This document shows, piece by piece, positions 1-11,239 of a stretch of 64,000 nt of DNA. The position numbers and the translations under genes are program-made. The DNA is taken from assembly GCF_022899245.1 (NCBI RefSeq), contig NZ_JALJAZ010000001.1, positions 1,395,501 to 1,459,500 on the forward strand. The letters are read 5' to 3'. Numbering within the stretch: position 1 is the first letter of the stretch; each line of letters begins with the position of its first letter. The DNA is from Falsirhodobacter halotolerans. Lineage in GTDB: Bacteria > Pseudomonadota > Alphaproteobacteria > Rhodobacterales > Rhodobacteraceae. The notes below the pieces were generated by a model, which saw nothing but the letters and a program-made list of their open reading frames with translations, had not been told where the DNA came from and made no database searches.

Positions 1-413
1 GGCTGTCCGAGCGCTATGGTGCCAATCTGGAAAGCTGGCGGTGGGGCGACGCGCATCAGGCCACGCATGACGATCCCGTCCTTGGGAACTTGCCGGGGCT
101 GCGGTATCTGGTGAACATCCGGCAATCGACCTCGGGTGGGGACGATACGCTGAACCGGGGGGTGACGAAGGGCTTCGGGCGCGACCCGTTCCAGAACGTG
201 CATGGCGCGGGGTATCGCGGCGTCTATGACTTCGCCGACCCCGACAGTTCGGTCTTCATCACGTCAACCGGGCAATCGGGCCATCCGCTGTCGCAATTCT
301 ATGACGATCTGGGCGGGTTGTGGCGGCGGGGGGAGTATGTGCCGATGTCACTGGACCCGGATCTTGCCCGGGCCGCGGCGGTGGGGATCACCCACCTGAC
401 ACCTGCCCCCTAG
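1..413 (+). CDS. penicillin acylase family protein, C-terminal part (5' end outside window)
   Basis: The reading frame is open from the first bases and ends at TAG 411-413, giving about 136 residues of a C-terminus. Penicillin amidases are Ntn hydrolases that cleave amide bonds, usually in the periplasm. The tail has features typical of the beta chain of this family: a Gly-Gly-Asp-Asp segment, then GAGYRGVYDFADPDSSVF, STGQSGHPLSQFYDDLGGLW and a closing proline-rich end. The catalytic N-terminal Ser and the signal peptide lie outside the window, so substrate cannot be judged. Its stop overlaps the stop of the convergent folA by the sequence CTAG, so no terminator separates the two genes. Confidence 0.75.
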   Translation, partial: LSERYGANLESWRWGDAHQATHDDPVLGNLPGLRYLVNIRQSTSGGDDTLNRGVTKGFGRDPFQNVHGAGYRGVYDFADPDSSVFITSTGQSGHPLSQFYDDLGGLWRRGEYVPMSLDPDLARAAAVGITHLTPAP

Positions 414-883
414 CGCCGCAGGTATTCGGTCAGGGTGCAGGCGGGCCCCTCGGGTCGCAGGGTCATCGTCTGCACCGCGCGCCAGTCGTTGAAATTCACC
501 GCGGGGAAAAACGTGTCGGCGTCGGGCACGTCCACGTCCACGAATGTCAGCAGAAGCCGATCGGCCACGGGCAGCAGCGCCTCGTAAATGCCGCGCCCGC
601 CCATCCCATAGACCCGCGCATGGCCTGCCTTTGCCGCAAGCGCCAGTGCCCCCTGGACCGAGGCCGCCGCCTCGCACTCCACCGTGTGCGAGGTGACGAC
701 GATGTTCATCCGGCGGGGCAGCGGGCGTTTCGGCAGGCTGTCCCAGGTGTGCCGCCCCATGATGACCGCGCCGCCCGCCGTTTCGCGGGCGAAAAAGGCC
801 ATGTCCTCGGGCGCGTCCCACGGGATCGTGTTGCCCCGCCCGATGGCGTTGTTGCGCGCGAGCCCCGCGATCAGAGTCAGCAT
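410..883 (-). CDS. folA: dihydrofolate reductase
   Basis: NADPH-dependent reduction of dihydrofolate to tetrahydrofolate; it recycles the dihydrofolate made by thymidylate synthase. The 157-residue length is normal for a chromosomal bacterial DHFR. Visible motifs are the N-terminal MLTLIAGLARNNAIG strand, Trp22, the active-site Asp27 in PEDMAFF, the cofactor segment VIMGRHTWDS, and the glycine-rich YGMGGRGIYEALL. The gene starts 30 bases after the thyA stop and is probably co-transcribed with it, a common thyA-folA pairing. Its TAG overlaps the stop of the convergent acylase gene by 4 bases. Identification is secure. Confidence 0.96.
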   Translation of the reverse strand: MLTLIAGLARNNAIGRGNTIPWDAPEDMAFFARETAGGAVIMGRHTWDSLPKRPLPRRMNIVVTSHTVECEAAASVQGALALAAKAGHARVYGMGGRGIYEALLPVADRLLLTFVDVDVPDADTFFPAVNFNDWRAVQTMTLRPEGPACTLTEYLRR

Positions 884-913
884 TGTCTGGTCATCCCTGT
901 TGCAAACGTCCGC

Positions 914-1810
914 TCACACGGCCACATCGGCCTTGATCGCGGCATGGGGGTCATAACCCTCCACGGTGAAATCCTCGATCCGGTAATCGTCGATGCTGCG
1001 CGCGCGCGACGCAAGGCGCATCTTCGGGACGGCGCGCGGCGTGCGCCCCATCTGTTCGCGCGCCACATCCAGATGGTTCAGATAGAGATGCACATCCCCC
1101 GCGAACCATACGATTTCGCCGGGCGTCAGCCCCGCCTGCTGGGCGATCATCAGATGCAGGGCCGACGCGCCCACCCAGTTGAACGGCACCCCAAGCAACA
1201 GGTCCGCCGAACGCTGGAAACACAGCGAATTCAGCCGCCCATCGGTCGTGACGTGATACTGATAGACCATGTGACAAGGCGGCAGCGCCATCCCCGACAG
1301 CTCGGCCACGTTCCAGGCGTGAAACAGCATCCGGCGGCTGGCAGGGTTGGTCTTCAACGTGGCGATCAGATCGGCGATCTGGTCATGCTCGCGCCCATCC
1401 GCGCCGACCCATCGCCGCCATTGCTTGCCATAGACCGGACCCAACTCCCCCCAACGACGGGCGAACGCGTCGTCTGAAATGATGCGAGCCTCGAACGCCT
1501 CTTGCGCGATATCCTCGCCCGTTTCACGGCGATAGGTGGCAAGCGGCCAATCGGTCCAGATGCGGACGTTCTCTTTCAACAGCGGCTGGATATTCGTGCC
1601 CCCGCTCAGGAACCACAGCATCTCCTTCACCGCCGTTTTCCAATAGACGCGTTTGGTGGTCAGAAGCGGAACCGACCCATCCGACAGATCGAACCGCGCC
1701 ATTGCGCCGAACACCGACCGCGTCCCGACGCCGGTGCGATCCACACGCTCATCCCCCGTGGACAGGACACGGTCAAGGAGGTCAAGATACTGATGCTCGG
1801 GGTGGCGCAT
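914..1810 (-). CDS. thyA: thymidylate synthase
   Basis: Converts dUMP and methylene-tetrahydrofolate to dTMP and dihydrofolate. The protein carries the catalytic Cys at about residue 179 in ALPPCHMVYQYHV, the phosphate-binding FQRSADLLLGVPFNW, and GDVHLYLNH near the C-terminus. I chose ATG 1810, giving 298 residues, because GAGG sits 6 bases upstream. An upstream in-frame ATG at 1822 has no Shine-Dalgarno, and the still longer frame is not family-like. About 30 extra residues between 90 and 125 give the longer Lactobacillus-type architecture rather than the 264-residue E. coli type. It is the first gene of a thyA-folA unit, divergent from the glyoxalase gene across 121 bases. Confidence 0.96.
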   Translation of the reverse strand: MRHPEHQYLDLLDRVLSTGDERVDRTGVGTRSVFGAMARFDLSDGSVPLLTTKRVYWKTAVKEMLWFLSGGTNIQPLLKENVRIWTDWPLATYRRETGEDIAQEAFEARIISDDAFARRWGELGPVYGKQWRRWVGADGREHDQIADLIATLKTNPASRRMLFHAWNVAELSGMALPPCHMVYQYHVTTDGRLNSLCFQRSADLLLGVPFNWVGASALHLMIAQQAGLTPGEIVWFAGDVHLYLNHLDVAREQMGRTPRAVPKMRLASRARSIDDYRIEDFTVEGYDPHAAIKADVAV

Positions 1811-1931
1811 GGGTTGCCTCATATGGCTCGGGGGCTGTCGCCTGTCGATACCGCATGTCGTGCCGAACGGAAATCCCACGGCTGGCAACTTCCTGCAATC
1901 AGACTAACTTCGCCCTCAGAAGGAGATTTAC

Positions 1932-2354
1932 ATGAAATATCTGCACACGATGGTCCGCGTCAAAGACTTGGACGCGACAATGGCGTTCTTCCGTTTGCTG
2001 GGCTTGGAAGAGGTGCGTCGGATGGACAGCGAGAAGGGCCGTTTCTCGTTGATCTTCATGGCGCCCCCCGGCCAGCCGGAATGCCCGGTGGAACTGACCT
2101 ACAACTGGGATGGCGACGAAGGCCTGCCCTCGGACAGCCGTCACTTCGGCCATCTGGCCTATGAATGCGACGACATCTATGCCCTGTGCCAGCATCTGCA
2201 GGACAATGGCGTGACGATCAACCGGCCGCCGCGCGACGGGCACATGGCCTTTGTGCGCAGCCCCGACAACGTATCGATAGAACTGCTGCAAAAGGGCGAC
2301 GCAAAACCCGCGCAAGAGCCGTGGGCCTCGATGGAAAACACCGGTCACTGGTGA
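1932..2354 (+). CDS. gloA: glyoxalase I / VOC-family lactoylglutathione lyase
   Basis: A 140-residue VOC-fold protein, probably isomerising the hemithioacetal of methylglyoxal and glutathione to S-lactoylglutathione. The four metal ligands of the E. coli-type enzyme can be placed: His5, Glu54, His74 and Glu117; their spacing matches the nickel-type bacterial GloA. A strong AAGGAG lies 7-8 bases before the ATG. The stop TGA directly abuts the convergent ribD stop with no gap. The symbol is by family resemblance; another VOC dioxygenase-like activity is possible but less likely given the intact ligand set. Confidence 0.85.
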   Translation: MKYLHTMVRVKDLDATMAFFRLLGLEEVRRMDSEKGRFSLIFMAPPGQPECPVELTYNWDGDEGLPSDSRHFGHLAYECDDIYALCQHLQDNGVTINRPPRDGHMAFVRSPDNVSIELLQKGDAKPAQEPWASMENTGHW

Positions 2355-3422
2355 TCAGAACGACCAGCGGGTCAGCGTGTCGCCGCCGATGACACGCTGA
2401 TCCATCAGCGTCGGGCGCGGGGCATCGGCCAGATGCGCCCAGCCCAGGGGGGCGATGGCGGGAACGGCGTCCCCGCCCAGAACCGCACCGGCGGTGAACA
2501 TCGCAAGGTCGTCCACCAACCCCTCGCGCAACAGGGCGGCGGCCACGGTCGCGCCCCCCTCGCTGAACACCCGCGTGATCCCGCGATCGGCCAGCGCGCG
2601 CAAGGCGGCGCGCAGGCCCGAGGCCTGGATCAGATGCGCCCCCGCCGCAATCCACGCATCCCGCGCCGGTTGCGGGGCGGCATCGCCGTGCACCATCCAG
2701 ACGGGCCCCTTGCGGACCGATCGCCCCAGCCGGCCGCCCGGATCAAGGCGCAGGGTGCTGTCGAGCACCACCCGGACGGGCTGATGCCGGGCACCGATGT
2801 CCCGCACACTCAGCTCCGGGTCGTCGGCCAATGCGGTGCCCGATCCGATCATGACCGCGTCATGGGACAGGCGTATCGCGTGAACGGCCCGCCGTGCCTC
2901 CGCCCCCGTGATCCAGCGGCTTTCGCCCGCTGCCGTGGCGATGCGGCCATCCAGGCTGGTGGCCAGTTTCAGCGTGACCATCGGCAGACCCTGCCCGATC
3001 CGCTTGAGAAAGCCCTTGTTCAGCGCCCGCGCCTGATCGGCCATGACATGTTCGGTGACGGTGATCCCCGCCGCGCGCAACATGGCGTGCCCGCGACCGG
3101 CCACACGCGGATCGGGGTCGATGGCCGCACTTACGACATGGGACACACCGGCCCGCACGATGGCGGCGGAACAGGGCGGCGTCTTGCCGAAATGCGCACA
3201 CGGTTCCAACGAGACATAGGCCGTTGCGCCTTCGGCCAAGGGGCCCGCCTGCTCCAGCGCCCGCACCTCGGCATGGGGCCGGCCGCCGGGTTGGGTCCAG
3301 CCACGGCCGACGATCCGGCCCTCCCGGACGATCACGCAACCGACCGCCGGATTGGGCCACACATTGCCCAAACCACGCCGCGCCAATCCGATCGCATGCG
3401 CCATATGGCGTGGGTCGATCAC
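2355..3422 (-). CDS. ribD: bifunctional riboflavin biosynthesis protein RibD (deaminase/reductase)
   Basis: Deaminates the pyrimidine intermediate of riboflavin synthesis and then reduces its ribosyl side chain with NADPH. The N-terminal deaminase domain (about residues 1-145) has the zinc site His50 in PHAE plus Cys75 and Cys84 in [12 protein letters not shown]. The C-terminal reductase domain (about 146-355) begins with [15 protein letters not shown] and has [12 protein letters not shown]. The start is GTG, overlapping the nrdR stop as GTGA, so the two genes are translationally coupled. The nrdR-ribD order is common in alphaproteobacteria. No other rib genes follow in the window. Confidence 0.96.
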   Translation of the reverse strand: MIDPRHMAHAIGLARRGLGNVWPNPAVGCVIVREGRIVGRGWTQPGGRPHAEVRALEQAGPLAEGATAYVSLEPCAHFGKTPPCSAAIVRAGVSHVVSAAIDPDPRVAGRGHAMLRAAGITVTEHVMADQARALNKGFLKRIGQGLPMVTLKLATSLDGRIATAAGESRWITGAEARRAVHAIRLSHDAVMIGSGTALADDPELSVRDIGARHQPVRVVLDSTLRLDPGGRLGRSVRKGPVWMVHGDAAPQPARDAWIAAGAHLIQASGLRAALRALADRGITRVFSEGGATVAAALLREGLVDDLAMFTAGAVLGGDAVPAIAPLGWAHLADAPRPTLMDQRVIGGDTLTRWSF

Positions 3423-3886
3423 TCGTCCTTCAGGGCGGTGGGGCGCAATTCGGCCACGAACTTGTCGAAATCGCCAGCCTCCTGGAAATTCTTGTAAACG
3501 CTGGCGAAGCGGACATACCCGACGGTGTCGATCCGCGCGAGGCTTTCCATCACGATCTCACCGATGACCTTGGAGCTGATATCCGTGTCGCCCAGACTTT
3601 CCAGCCGACGCACGATGCCCGAAATCATCTGGTCGATCCGGTCGGGGGCCACGGGCCGCTTCTGCATGGCGATGCGGATCGACCGCTCAAGCTTGGAGCG
3701 GTCGAAATCCTCGCGCTTGCCCGAGGTCTTGATGACCACCAGATCGCGCAACTGAACCCGTTCATAGGTCGTGAACCGCCCCCCGCAGGCCGGGCAGAAA
3801 CGGCGGCGACGGATGGCGACATGATCTTCGGCGGGGCGGCTGTCCTTCACCTGCGTGTCGATATTTCCGCAAAACGGGCAGCGCAT
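3419..3886 (-). CDS. nrdR: transcriptional repressor NrdR
   Basis: A nucleotide-sensing repressor of ribonucleotide reductase genes. The 155 residues contain an N-terminal zinc ribbon with Cys3, Cys6, Cys31 and Cys34 and an ATP-cone domain from about residue 49 onward ([20 protein letters not shown]). Length and order match the family. It is first in a unit with ribD, joined by a GTGA overlap. The 94 bases upstream, down to yjbQ, must hold its promoter; I looked for NrdR boxes there and saw no convincing pair. Confidence 0.96.
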   Translation of the reverse strand: MRCPFCGNIDTQVKDSRPAEDHVAIRRRRFCPACGGRFTTYERVQLRDLVVIKTSGKREDFDRSKLERSIRIAMQKRPVAPDRIDQMISGIVRRLESLGDTDISSKVIGEIVMESLARIDTVGYVRFASVYKNFQEAGDFDKFVAELRPTALKDE

Positions 3887-3980
3887 CCGGTATCCCTTGT
3901 CCCATGACGACCTGCGCGGACCTTAGCGCGTCTTCACAGGGATGGGCCAGAGGGAAATGCGACCCACCGCATGTTGCGTA

Positions 3981-4376
3981 TCACGACAGATGCAGGGCCA
4001 CTTCGCGTTGATGGGGCAATGTCCGGTGTTCGACAACGAAAATCCCCTGCCACCGGCCCAACATCATGCGTCCGTTCCGCACCGGAATGGAAAGGCTGGT
4101 CGGAAGAAGTGCCGCCTTGATATGCGCGGGCATGTCGTCCGCGCCCTCATACCGGTGGGTGATCCACGCCATGTCGGGGTGATCGGCGGGCGGCACGAGG
4201 CGGCCAAAAAACGCTGCCAGATCGGCCTTCACCTCGGGATCGGCATTTTCCTGTATCAAAAGCGAGGCAGAGGTATGACGTATCATCAATGTCAGCAAAC
4301 CGTCCCCGCGCAGCTGACGGGCCACCAGATCGGTGATCTCATACAGGCCCGGTCCGGTTGTGCGGACGGTGATCAC
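3981..4376 (-). CDS. yjbQ: YjbQ family protein (UPF0047, secondary thiamine-phosphate synthase type)
   Basis: A 131-residue member of the YjbQ family, for which a weak thiamine-phosphate synthase activity has been reported but whose main role is unclear. Family hallmarks are HTSASLLIQENADP, EGADDMPAHIKAALL and GRMMLGRWQGIFVVEHR, including the conserved His and Glu residues. The start is GTG 4376, overlapping the stop of the upstream secreted-protein gene as GTGA; no in-frame ATG exists upstream that avoids that gene. It is the last gene of a minus-strand run rpoD - secreted protein - yjbQ. Confidence 0.88.
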   Translation of the reverse strand: MITVRTTGPGLYEITDLVARQLRGDGLLTLMIRHTSASLLIQENADPEVKADLAAFFGRLVPPADHPDMAWITHRYEGADDMPAHIKAALLPTSLSIPVRNGRMMLGRWQGIFVVEHRTLPHQREVALHLS

Positions 4377-4740
4377 CGTTTCATACGCCGCGTTTCACAC
4401 AAGGAATCGGCAAACCCGGCCGAGAGATAGCCGCGGTTGGGAATGACGAAAATGCCGGTGTCGTCCGTCGCCCCTTCGGGAGAGAGGGAGAACATCATCC
4501 CCGTCATGCGCGGCAGCGGCTTGGGAGAGATACGGTAGATCGGCGTCGTCGGATTGACGTTAAGCCGACGCAGCGCGAAATCGCCCGCCGCGCACCAGTA
4601 GTTGCGGGCCGCCGCACCCGGTTCATACTGAACCATGAACCGCGACGCATCGCCATCGACGCGGTAGCTGTCGAAGGCGATGAAGGCGGAGGCGGGGGAT
4701 GCGGCGATCCCCAAGGCAACGGCAATGGCGGCGATCGTTT

Positions 4741-4744
<4 letters not shown>
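4373..4744 (-). CDS. small secreted protein of unknown function
   Basis: 123 residues; I do not recognise a named family. The N-terminus [20 protein letters not shown] is a clear Sec signal peptide with likely cleavage after ASPASA, so the mature protein of about 103 residues should be periplasmic. Two cysteines remain in the mature part (in [13 protein letters not shown] and SLCETRR) and could form a disulfide. The gene is coupled at both ends: its ATG overlaps the rpoD stop (ATGA) and its stop overlaps the yjbQ GTG. It is therefore probably transcribed with rpoD. The pattern of Trp-Cys-Ala-Ala-Gly followed by a [10 protein letters not shown] segment suggests a compact conserved domain, but no function is assigned. 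Confidence 0.8.
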
Positions 4745-6720
<1,976 letters not shown>

Positions 6721-6812
6721 GGTAGCTCCTAGCGGGGGTGTGCCGGACAAGGTGCGAATCGTCCGGCCTTCCTATCGAATCAATAGCGCGAATCACAGCG
6801 GGTGAAAGCGCC

Positions 6813-8723
6813 TCAGCTCTTTTTCTTTATCCAAACCTGATCCTCGATCATACGTCGAAGGTGATCGGACAGGGCGGACCGGTCTTCTCCCAGGTCGCCC
6901 GAATCGTCAAGGCGGCTGCGTCCGACGCGATTGCGCGCCTCGGCCGCCTGGGCCAGACGCCATGTCAGGCCCTCATCCGCAAGGCCCTCCATATCCTCCA
7001 TCGCCTCGCGAATCTCGATCTCGGTTCCACGCGCGGCATCCAGTTTCGCGAACTCTTCCGCCAGACATTGCCGCGCCAGCGCGACATCGTCCGGGTGTCG
7101 GATCGGCGGCGAGATGCGAACATGGGGCAGCGACAGCAGCGTTTCAAGGTCTTGCGCCACAGCCTCCATCGCGTGATCCGCGCCATGGGCCTGTTGCAAA
7201 AGCGCATCGCGAACATGCCGCTGTTCGGGCGTCAGCGGGCCAAGCCGCTCCAACGCCGATTCGAACGGTCCGATCAGCGAGGGATGCCCGGCAAACCCCG
7301 CAAGAATGACCGAGACTCGCAGCGTTTGCGTCATGCCCTCCCCTTCGGCCATGGCCAGAAGCGATTGGCGGGCGGAGGTGCTGGGGGCGATCCGCACCGG
7401 CTCTTTCCGGCCCGGCACAAAGGGGCGGCTCGTCTTGCGGATGCCGAACAGCTCCCACCGGCGCTGCTTGATCTCCTCGCCATAGTGGTGACGGATCGAC
7501 GGATCGGCGATGCGGGCAATGGCCGCGCGCAAGGTCTTGTCCAGGGCCGCGCGGCGTTCGGGACTGTCGAAGACCTTCCCTTCCGTCTCACGCTGCCACA
7601 AAAGGCCGACCATCGGCTCCGCCGCCTCCAGCACCTTGCGAAAAGCCTGCGCGCCTTGCGATTTGATCAGGTCGTCCGGGTCCATGCCCACGGGCAGAAC
7701 GGCAAAGCGCAGGCTCTTGCCCGCCTCCAGCAGCGGCAGGGCCAGATCAACCACGCGCAGCGCGGCCCGAATGCCCGCCGCGTCCCCGTCCAGCGCGATG
7801 ACGGGTTCGTCGGCAATGCGCCACATCAGGCGCAACTGATCCTCGGTGATCGCGGTGCCCAGAGGGGCCACGGTTGCGCGGAATCCCGCTTCGGACAGCG
7901 CGATCGTATCCATATAGCCTTCGGCCACGACCAGCGGGTCGCCCTTGCCCGCCGCCTCCCGCGCGGGGCCGTGGTTGAACAGGTTGCGCCCCTTGTCGAA
8001 CAGATCCGTTTCCGGCCCATTCAGATATTTCGCCCGGGCGTTCGGGTCCATGGCCCGCCCGCCAAGGCTGATCGCGCGCCCCCGCGCATCGCGGATGGGA
8101 AAGATGATCCGCCCGCGAAACCGGTCATAGGGCGCGCCCCCGTCGTCGGGACGCGCGCACAGCCCCGAGGCCACGACCAGATCGGGCGCGAACCCCTTGC
8201 CGGTCAACACCTGAAACACGCCCTGCCGGGCATCGGGGGCGAAGCCGATCTCCCATCGGTCGCGCGCGGCCTGCGACAGGCCCCGTCCGTCCAGATACCG
8301 TCGCGCGTCCTCCCCCTGGCGGGAGCCGAGCATCAGGCGATAATGGCGGACGGCCTCCTCCATGATCTCGGCCAATTGGCTGCGGCGATCCTGTTTCGCG
8401 GCGGCCTGCGGGTCGCGGGCCGGCATGGGCATCCCGGCCTCGCGCGCAAGGATCTCCACCGCCTCCATGAAGCCGACATTCTCGGTCTCCTTCACGAAGC
8501 CGATGGCATCGCCCTTGGCGTGGCAGCCGAAGCAGTAATAAAAGCCCTTCCGGTCATCCACATGAAAAGACGCGGATTTTTCCTGATGGAACGGGCACGG
8601 GGCCCAGAAGTCGCCCTTCCCCTGATTGGACTTTCGCATGTCCCACGTGACCTTGCGCCCCACAACCTGCGAGAGCGAGATGCGGGTGCGCAATTCGTCA
8701 AGGAAACCGGGCGGGAGCGACAT
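6813..8723 (-). CDS. dnaG: DNA primase
   Basis: Synthesises RNA primers at the replication fork with DnaB. The 636 residues show an N-terminal zinc-binding domain with Cys43, His46, Cys64 and Cys67, then the RNA polymerase core with the TOPRIM motifs VVAEGYMDTIALSEAGF and ALDGDAAGIRAA. A C-terminal region of about 200 residues should bind the helicase. It lies 92 bases upstream of rpoD and 43 bases downstream of gdhA on the same strand. The end is lysine-rich (KKKS). Confidence 0.97.
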   Translation of the reverse strand: MSLPPGFLDELRTRISLSQVVGRKVTWDMRKSNQGKGDFWAPCPFHQEKSASFHVDDRKGFYYCFGCHAKGDAIGFVKETENVGFMEAVEILAREAGMPMPARDPQAAAKQDRRSQLAEIMEEAVRHYRLMLGSRQGEDARRYLDGRGLSQAARDRWEIGFAPDARQGVFQVLTGKGFAPDLVVASGLCARPDDGGAPYDRFRGRIIFPIRDARGRAISLGGRAMDPNARAKYLNGPETDLFDKGRNLFNHGPAREAAGKGDPLVVAEGYMDTIALSEAGFRATVAPLGTAITEDQLRLMWRIADEPVIALDGDAAGIRAALRVVDLALPLLEAGKSLRFAVLPVGMDPDDLIKSQGAQAFRKVLEAAEPMVGLLWQRETEGKVFDSPERRAALDKTLRAAIARIADPSIRHHYGEEIKQRRWELFGIRKTSRPFVPGRKEPVRIAPSTSARQSLLAMAEGEGMTQTLRVSVILAGFAGHPSLIGPFESALERLGPLTPEQRHVRDALLQQAHGADHAMEAVAQDLETLLSLPHVRISPPIRHPDDVALARQCLAEEFAKLDAARGTEIEIREAMEDMEGLADEGLTWRLAQAAEARNRVGRSRLDDSGDLGEDRSALSDHLRRMIEDQVWIKKKS

Positions 8724-8766
8724 GATCCCTTATCGTCCCGCCCGCAGCCGGAGTAAAGCCCCTGCC

Positions 8767-10200
8767 TTACAGCCCCTTCGACTGATAGGTGGCGGCGACC
8801 CGGCTGATGGACACGATATAGGCCGCGACGCGCAGATCCTCGACATCGTCGCGCCCATGCCACACATCGCGCATCGCCTGATAGGCCGTGCGCATCGTGT
8901 CATCCAGACCCGACCGGACCAACTCCAACTCCCCCGCGCCGTGAAGATACCGCTTCTTGAAATCGGGCGAGAGGGTCCAGCCGAGACCCTTGTCCGCCGA
9001 CAGGCGCTCCAGCTCGTTCACCAGCAATTCGTGCCGCGTCTCCTCCGCCCGTCGCTGCATGCGCCCGAAACGGATGTGGGACAGATTCTTGACCCATTCG
9101 AAATACGACACCGTCACACCGCCCGCATTGGCATACATGTCGGGGATGATCACCGCCCCCTTCTTGCGCAGAATTTCATCCGCGCCGAAGGTGATGGGGC
9201 CGTTCGCCGCCTCGATGATCAGACGTGCCTGGATGCGTTCGGCGTTGGACAGGTTGATCACGCCTTCCATCGCCGCCGGGATCAGGATGTCGCACTCGGT
9301 CTCCAGCACCTTGGCGCCGGCATCGGTGAAGGCCGCGCCGGGATAATCGCGGATGGATCCGGTCTTGACGATCCACTGGCGCACATCCTCCACATCCAGA
9401 CCCGCGTCGGAGGTCAACGCCCCGTCCCGTTCCAGAATCGCGATGATCTTGGCGCCATCCTCCTCGGACAGGAACTTGGCTGCGTGATAGCCCACATTGC
9501 CCAGGCCCTGCACGACGACCCGCTTGCCATCCAGCTTGCCCGACAGGCCCGCCTTGGCAATATCCTCGGGGTGGCGGAAGAATTCGCGCAGCGCGTATTG
9601 CACACCGCGGCCCGTCGCCTCCACCCGCCCCATGATGCCGCCCGCATTCAACGGTTTGCCCGTGACGCAGGCCTTGGCGTTGATGTCGGTCGTGTTCATG
9701 CGGGCATACTGGTCGGCGATCCACGCCATCTCCCGCTCGGACGTGCCCATGTCGGGGGCGGGCACGTTCTGGGCGGGATTGATCAGGTCGCGCTTGATCA
9801 GCTCATAGGCGAAGCGGCGGGTGATCAGTTCCAGTTCCCGCTCGTCATACTGGCGGGGATCGATGCACAGCCCGCCTTTGGACCCGCCGAACGGGGTTTC
9901 CACCAGCGCGCATTTATAGGTCATCAGCGCGGCCAGCGCCTCCACCTCGTCCTGATTGACGTTGGAGGCGAAGCGGATTCCGCCCTTCACCGGCTCCATA
10001 TGTTCGGAATGGACCGAACGGTATCCGGTGAACGTCTCGATCTTGCCGCGCAGGCGCACCCCGAACCGGACGGTATAGGTCGAATTGCAGACACGGATCT
10101 TCTGTTCCAGTCCGGGGCTGAGGTCCATGTGCCGCACGGCGCGGTTGAACATCAGATCGACAGATTCACGAAAACTCGGCTCACCCGCCACGACAACCAT
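8767..10200 (-). CDS. gdhA: NAD(P)-dependent glutamate dehydrogenase
   Basis: Interconverts glutamate and 2-oxoglutarate plus ammonium. I chose ATG 10200, giving 477 residues, because GGAAGG stands 7 bases before it; an ATG 15 bases earlier has no such site. The N-terminal substrate domain has PVKGGIRFA, the lysine segment MTYKCALVETPFGGSKGG and PAPDMGT. The nucleotide-binding domain has VVVQGLGNVGYHAAKFL. The length and the later insert NLSHIRFGRMQRR suggest the longer alphaproteobacterial GDH group rather than a leucine dehydrogenase. It precedes dnaG by 43 bases on the same strand, an unusual neighbour for the macromolecular synthesis genes. Confidence 0.92.
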   Translation of the reverse strand: MVVVAGEPSFRESVDLMFNRAVRHMDLSPGLEQKIRVCNSTYTVRFGVRLRGKIETFTGYRSVHSEHMEPVKGGIRFASNVNQDEVEALAALMTYKCALVETPFGGSKGGLCIDPRQYDERELELITRRFAYELIKRDLINPAQNVPAPDMGTSEREMAWIADQYARMNTTDINAKACVTGKPLNAGGIMGRVEATGRGVQYALREFFRHPEDIAKAGLSGKLDGKRVVVQGLGNVGYHAAKFLSEEDGAKIIAILERDGALTSDAGLDVEDVRQWIVKTGSIRDYPGAAFTDAGAKVLETECDILIPAAMEGVINLSNAERIQARLIIEAANGPITFGADEILRKKGAVIIPDMYANAGGVTVSYFEWVKNLSHIRFGRMQRRAEETRHELLVNELERLSADKGLGWTLSPDFKKRYLHGAGELELVRSGLDDTMRTAYQAMRDVWHGRDDVEDLRVAAYIVSISRVAATYQSKGL

Positions 10201-10267
10201 CTTGCAACCTTCCATTTCGTTTCGGCCCCTGCGGGAATCGCACGGGCCGTTTGTCCGTCAGTCTATA

Positions 10268-11119
10268 CTAGGGCACGGCCAGCGACAGGCCCGCACCTTC
10301 TTCGAAATCCACGCCGCCCAGAAACGGAAACGCACGCGCGATCGCCTGCACGCCCGCCTCGGCGTCCAGTTCGGTCACCCGCGCGCCGGGGGGATGACCG
10401 CCCCCGAAGGGCCGGGAATCGTGCCCTTCGAACTTCAACTGCACCGATCCGATGATGCGGGGATCCTGAACATGCAGAAACCGCCGTCCCAGGGCCAGAT
10501 GGCCGAAGGAAAACACCGTCCTGTCCCGGTGATGCGGACGCACCGCGCATCCCGCGCTGTGAAACGGCAGGGACATGTCGAAAAACCGCAGCGGTGCATC
10601 GGCATAGCGTGTCACGATCAGCTGCCTTGGCAGGGTGAAGGCATAAGCCCCCGCCCCCGCCATCGCCCGCGCCGCCGCGTTCAGACGTGCGACATAGTCG
10701 GGGGTGAGCGCATCGTCGTCGTCGATGCGGAACTGCACCAGCCGCCGGTTGTGGGTGCGTTCGATGTTCATCAGCACCGGGCGAAGCGCCGCGTCCACGG
10801 AGCGTTCGTCCGAGGTCACGACCCGAACCTGCGGAACACTGGCGGCCAGCCCAACCAATTCGGCCCGCGCCGCCTCCGGCAATTCGGGCGAGGTCAGGAA
10901 GATGAACACGAAGTCAGGATCGGTTTGCGCGGCAAGCGACGGCATCAGCACATGGCGAAGGCACCAGCGGCGGAACGCCAGACGCGCCGGGCCGTAAAGG
11001 GCACCGGCGATGTCGTCCAGCAACGTCGCCTCCTGCCCCGTGTCCACCCCCCGAAACACGGCCCAATCCCCGCGCCCCAGAAAGGAAAACCGGCAAATTC
11101 CCACTGCAAGATCGTGCAT
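10268..11119 (-). CDS. putative rhamnosyltransferase-family glycosyltransferase
   Basis: 283 residues from ATG 11119, chosen because GGGGGA lies 5 bases upstream and the protein then begins MHDLAVGICRFSFLG. It resembles the family annotated in Rhodobacteraceae as putative rhamnosyl transferase. The features are an N-terminal strand followed by SLAAQTDPDFVFIFLTSPELP and an acidic FRIDDDDALTPDYV motif that would bind a metal-nucleotide-sugar, as in GT-A enzymes. No signal peptide or membrane segment is apparent, so it is likely cytoplasmic. The acceptor is unknown and there is no polysaccharide cluster nearby. It is preceded by the oxidoreductase at 11240 on the same strand. Confidence 0.7.
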   Translation of the reverse strand: MHDLAVGICRFSFLGRGDWAVFRGVDTGQEATLLDDIAGALYGPARLAFRRWCLRHVLMPSLAAQTDPDFVFIFLTSPELPEAARAELVGLAASVPQVRVVTSDERSVDAALRPVLMNIERTHNRRLVQFRIDDDDALTPDYVARLNAAARAMAGAGAYAFTLPRQLIVTRYADAPLRFFDMSLPFHSAGCAVRPHHRDRTVFSFGHLALGRRFLHVQDPRIIGSVQLKFEGHDSRPFGGGHPPGARVTELDAEAGVQAIARAFPFLGGVDFEEGAGLSLAVP

Positions 11120-11239
11120 CACGTCCCCCGTCCCGTCACAGGTGAACCGAAGACGGCACGACCCGTCAACCCGAAACACCCGCGATCGACCACCTTGCCC
11201 CGCTTGCCAAGCGGCTGACCCGGCGGACGGGGCCGCAAC

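Noticed and set aside
3887-3980. NrdR boxes upstream of nrdR
   Set aside because: No pair of the expected 16-bp imperfect palindromes with helical spacing could be seen.
11200-11214. Hairpin CCGCTT-gcc-AAGCGG between the oxidoreductase and the glycosyltransferase genes
   Set aside because: Only 6 bp with no T-run on either strand, too weak to call a terminator.
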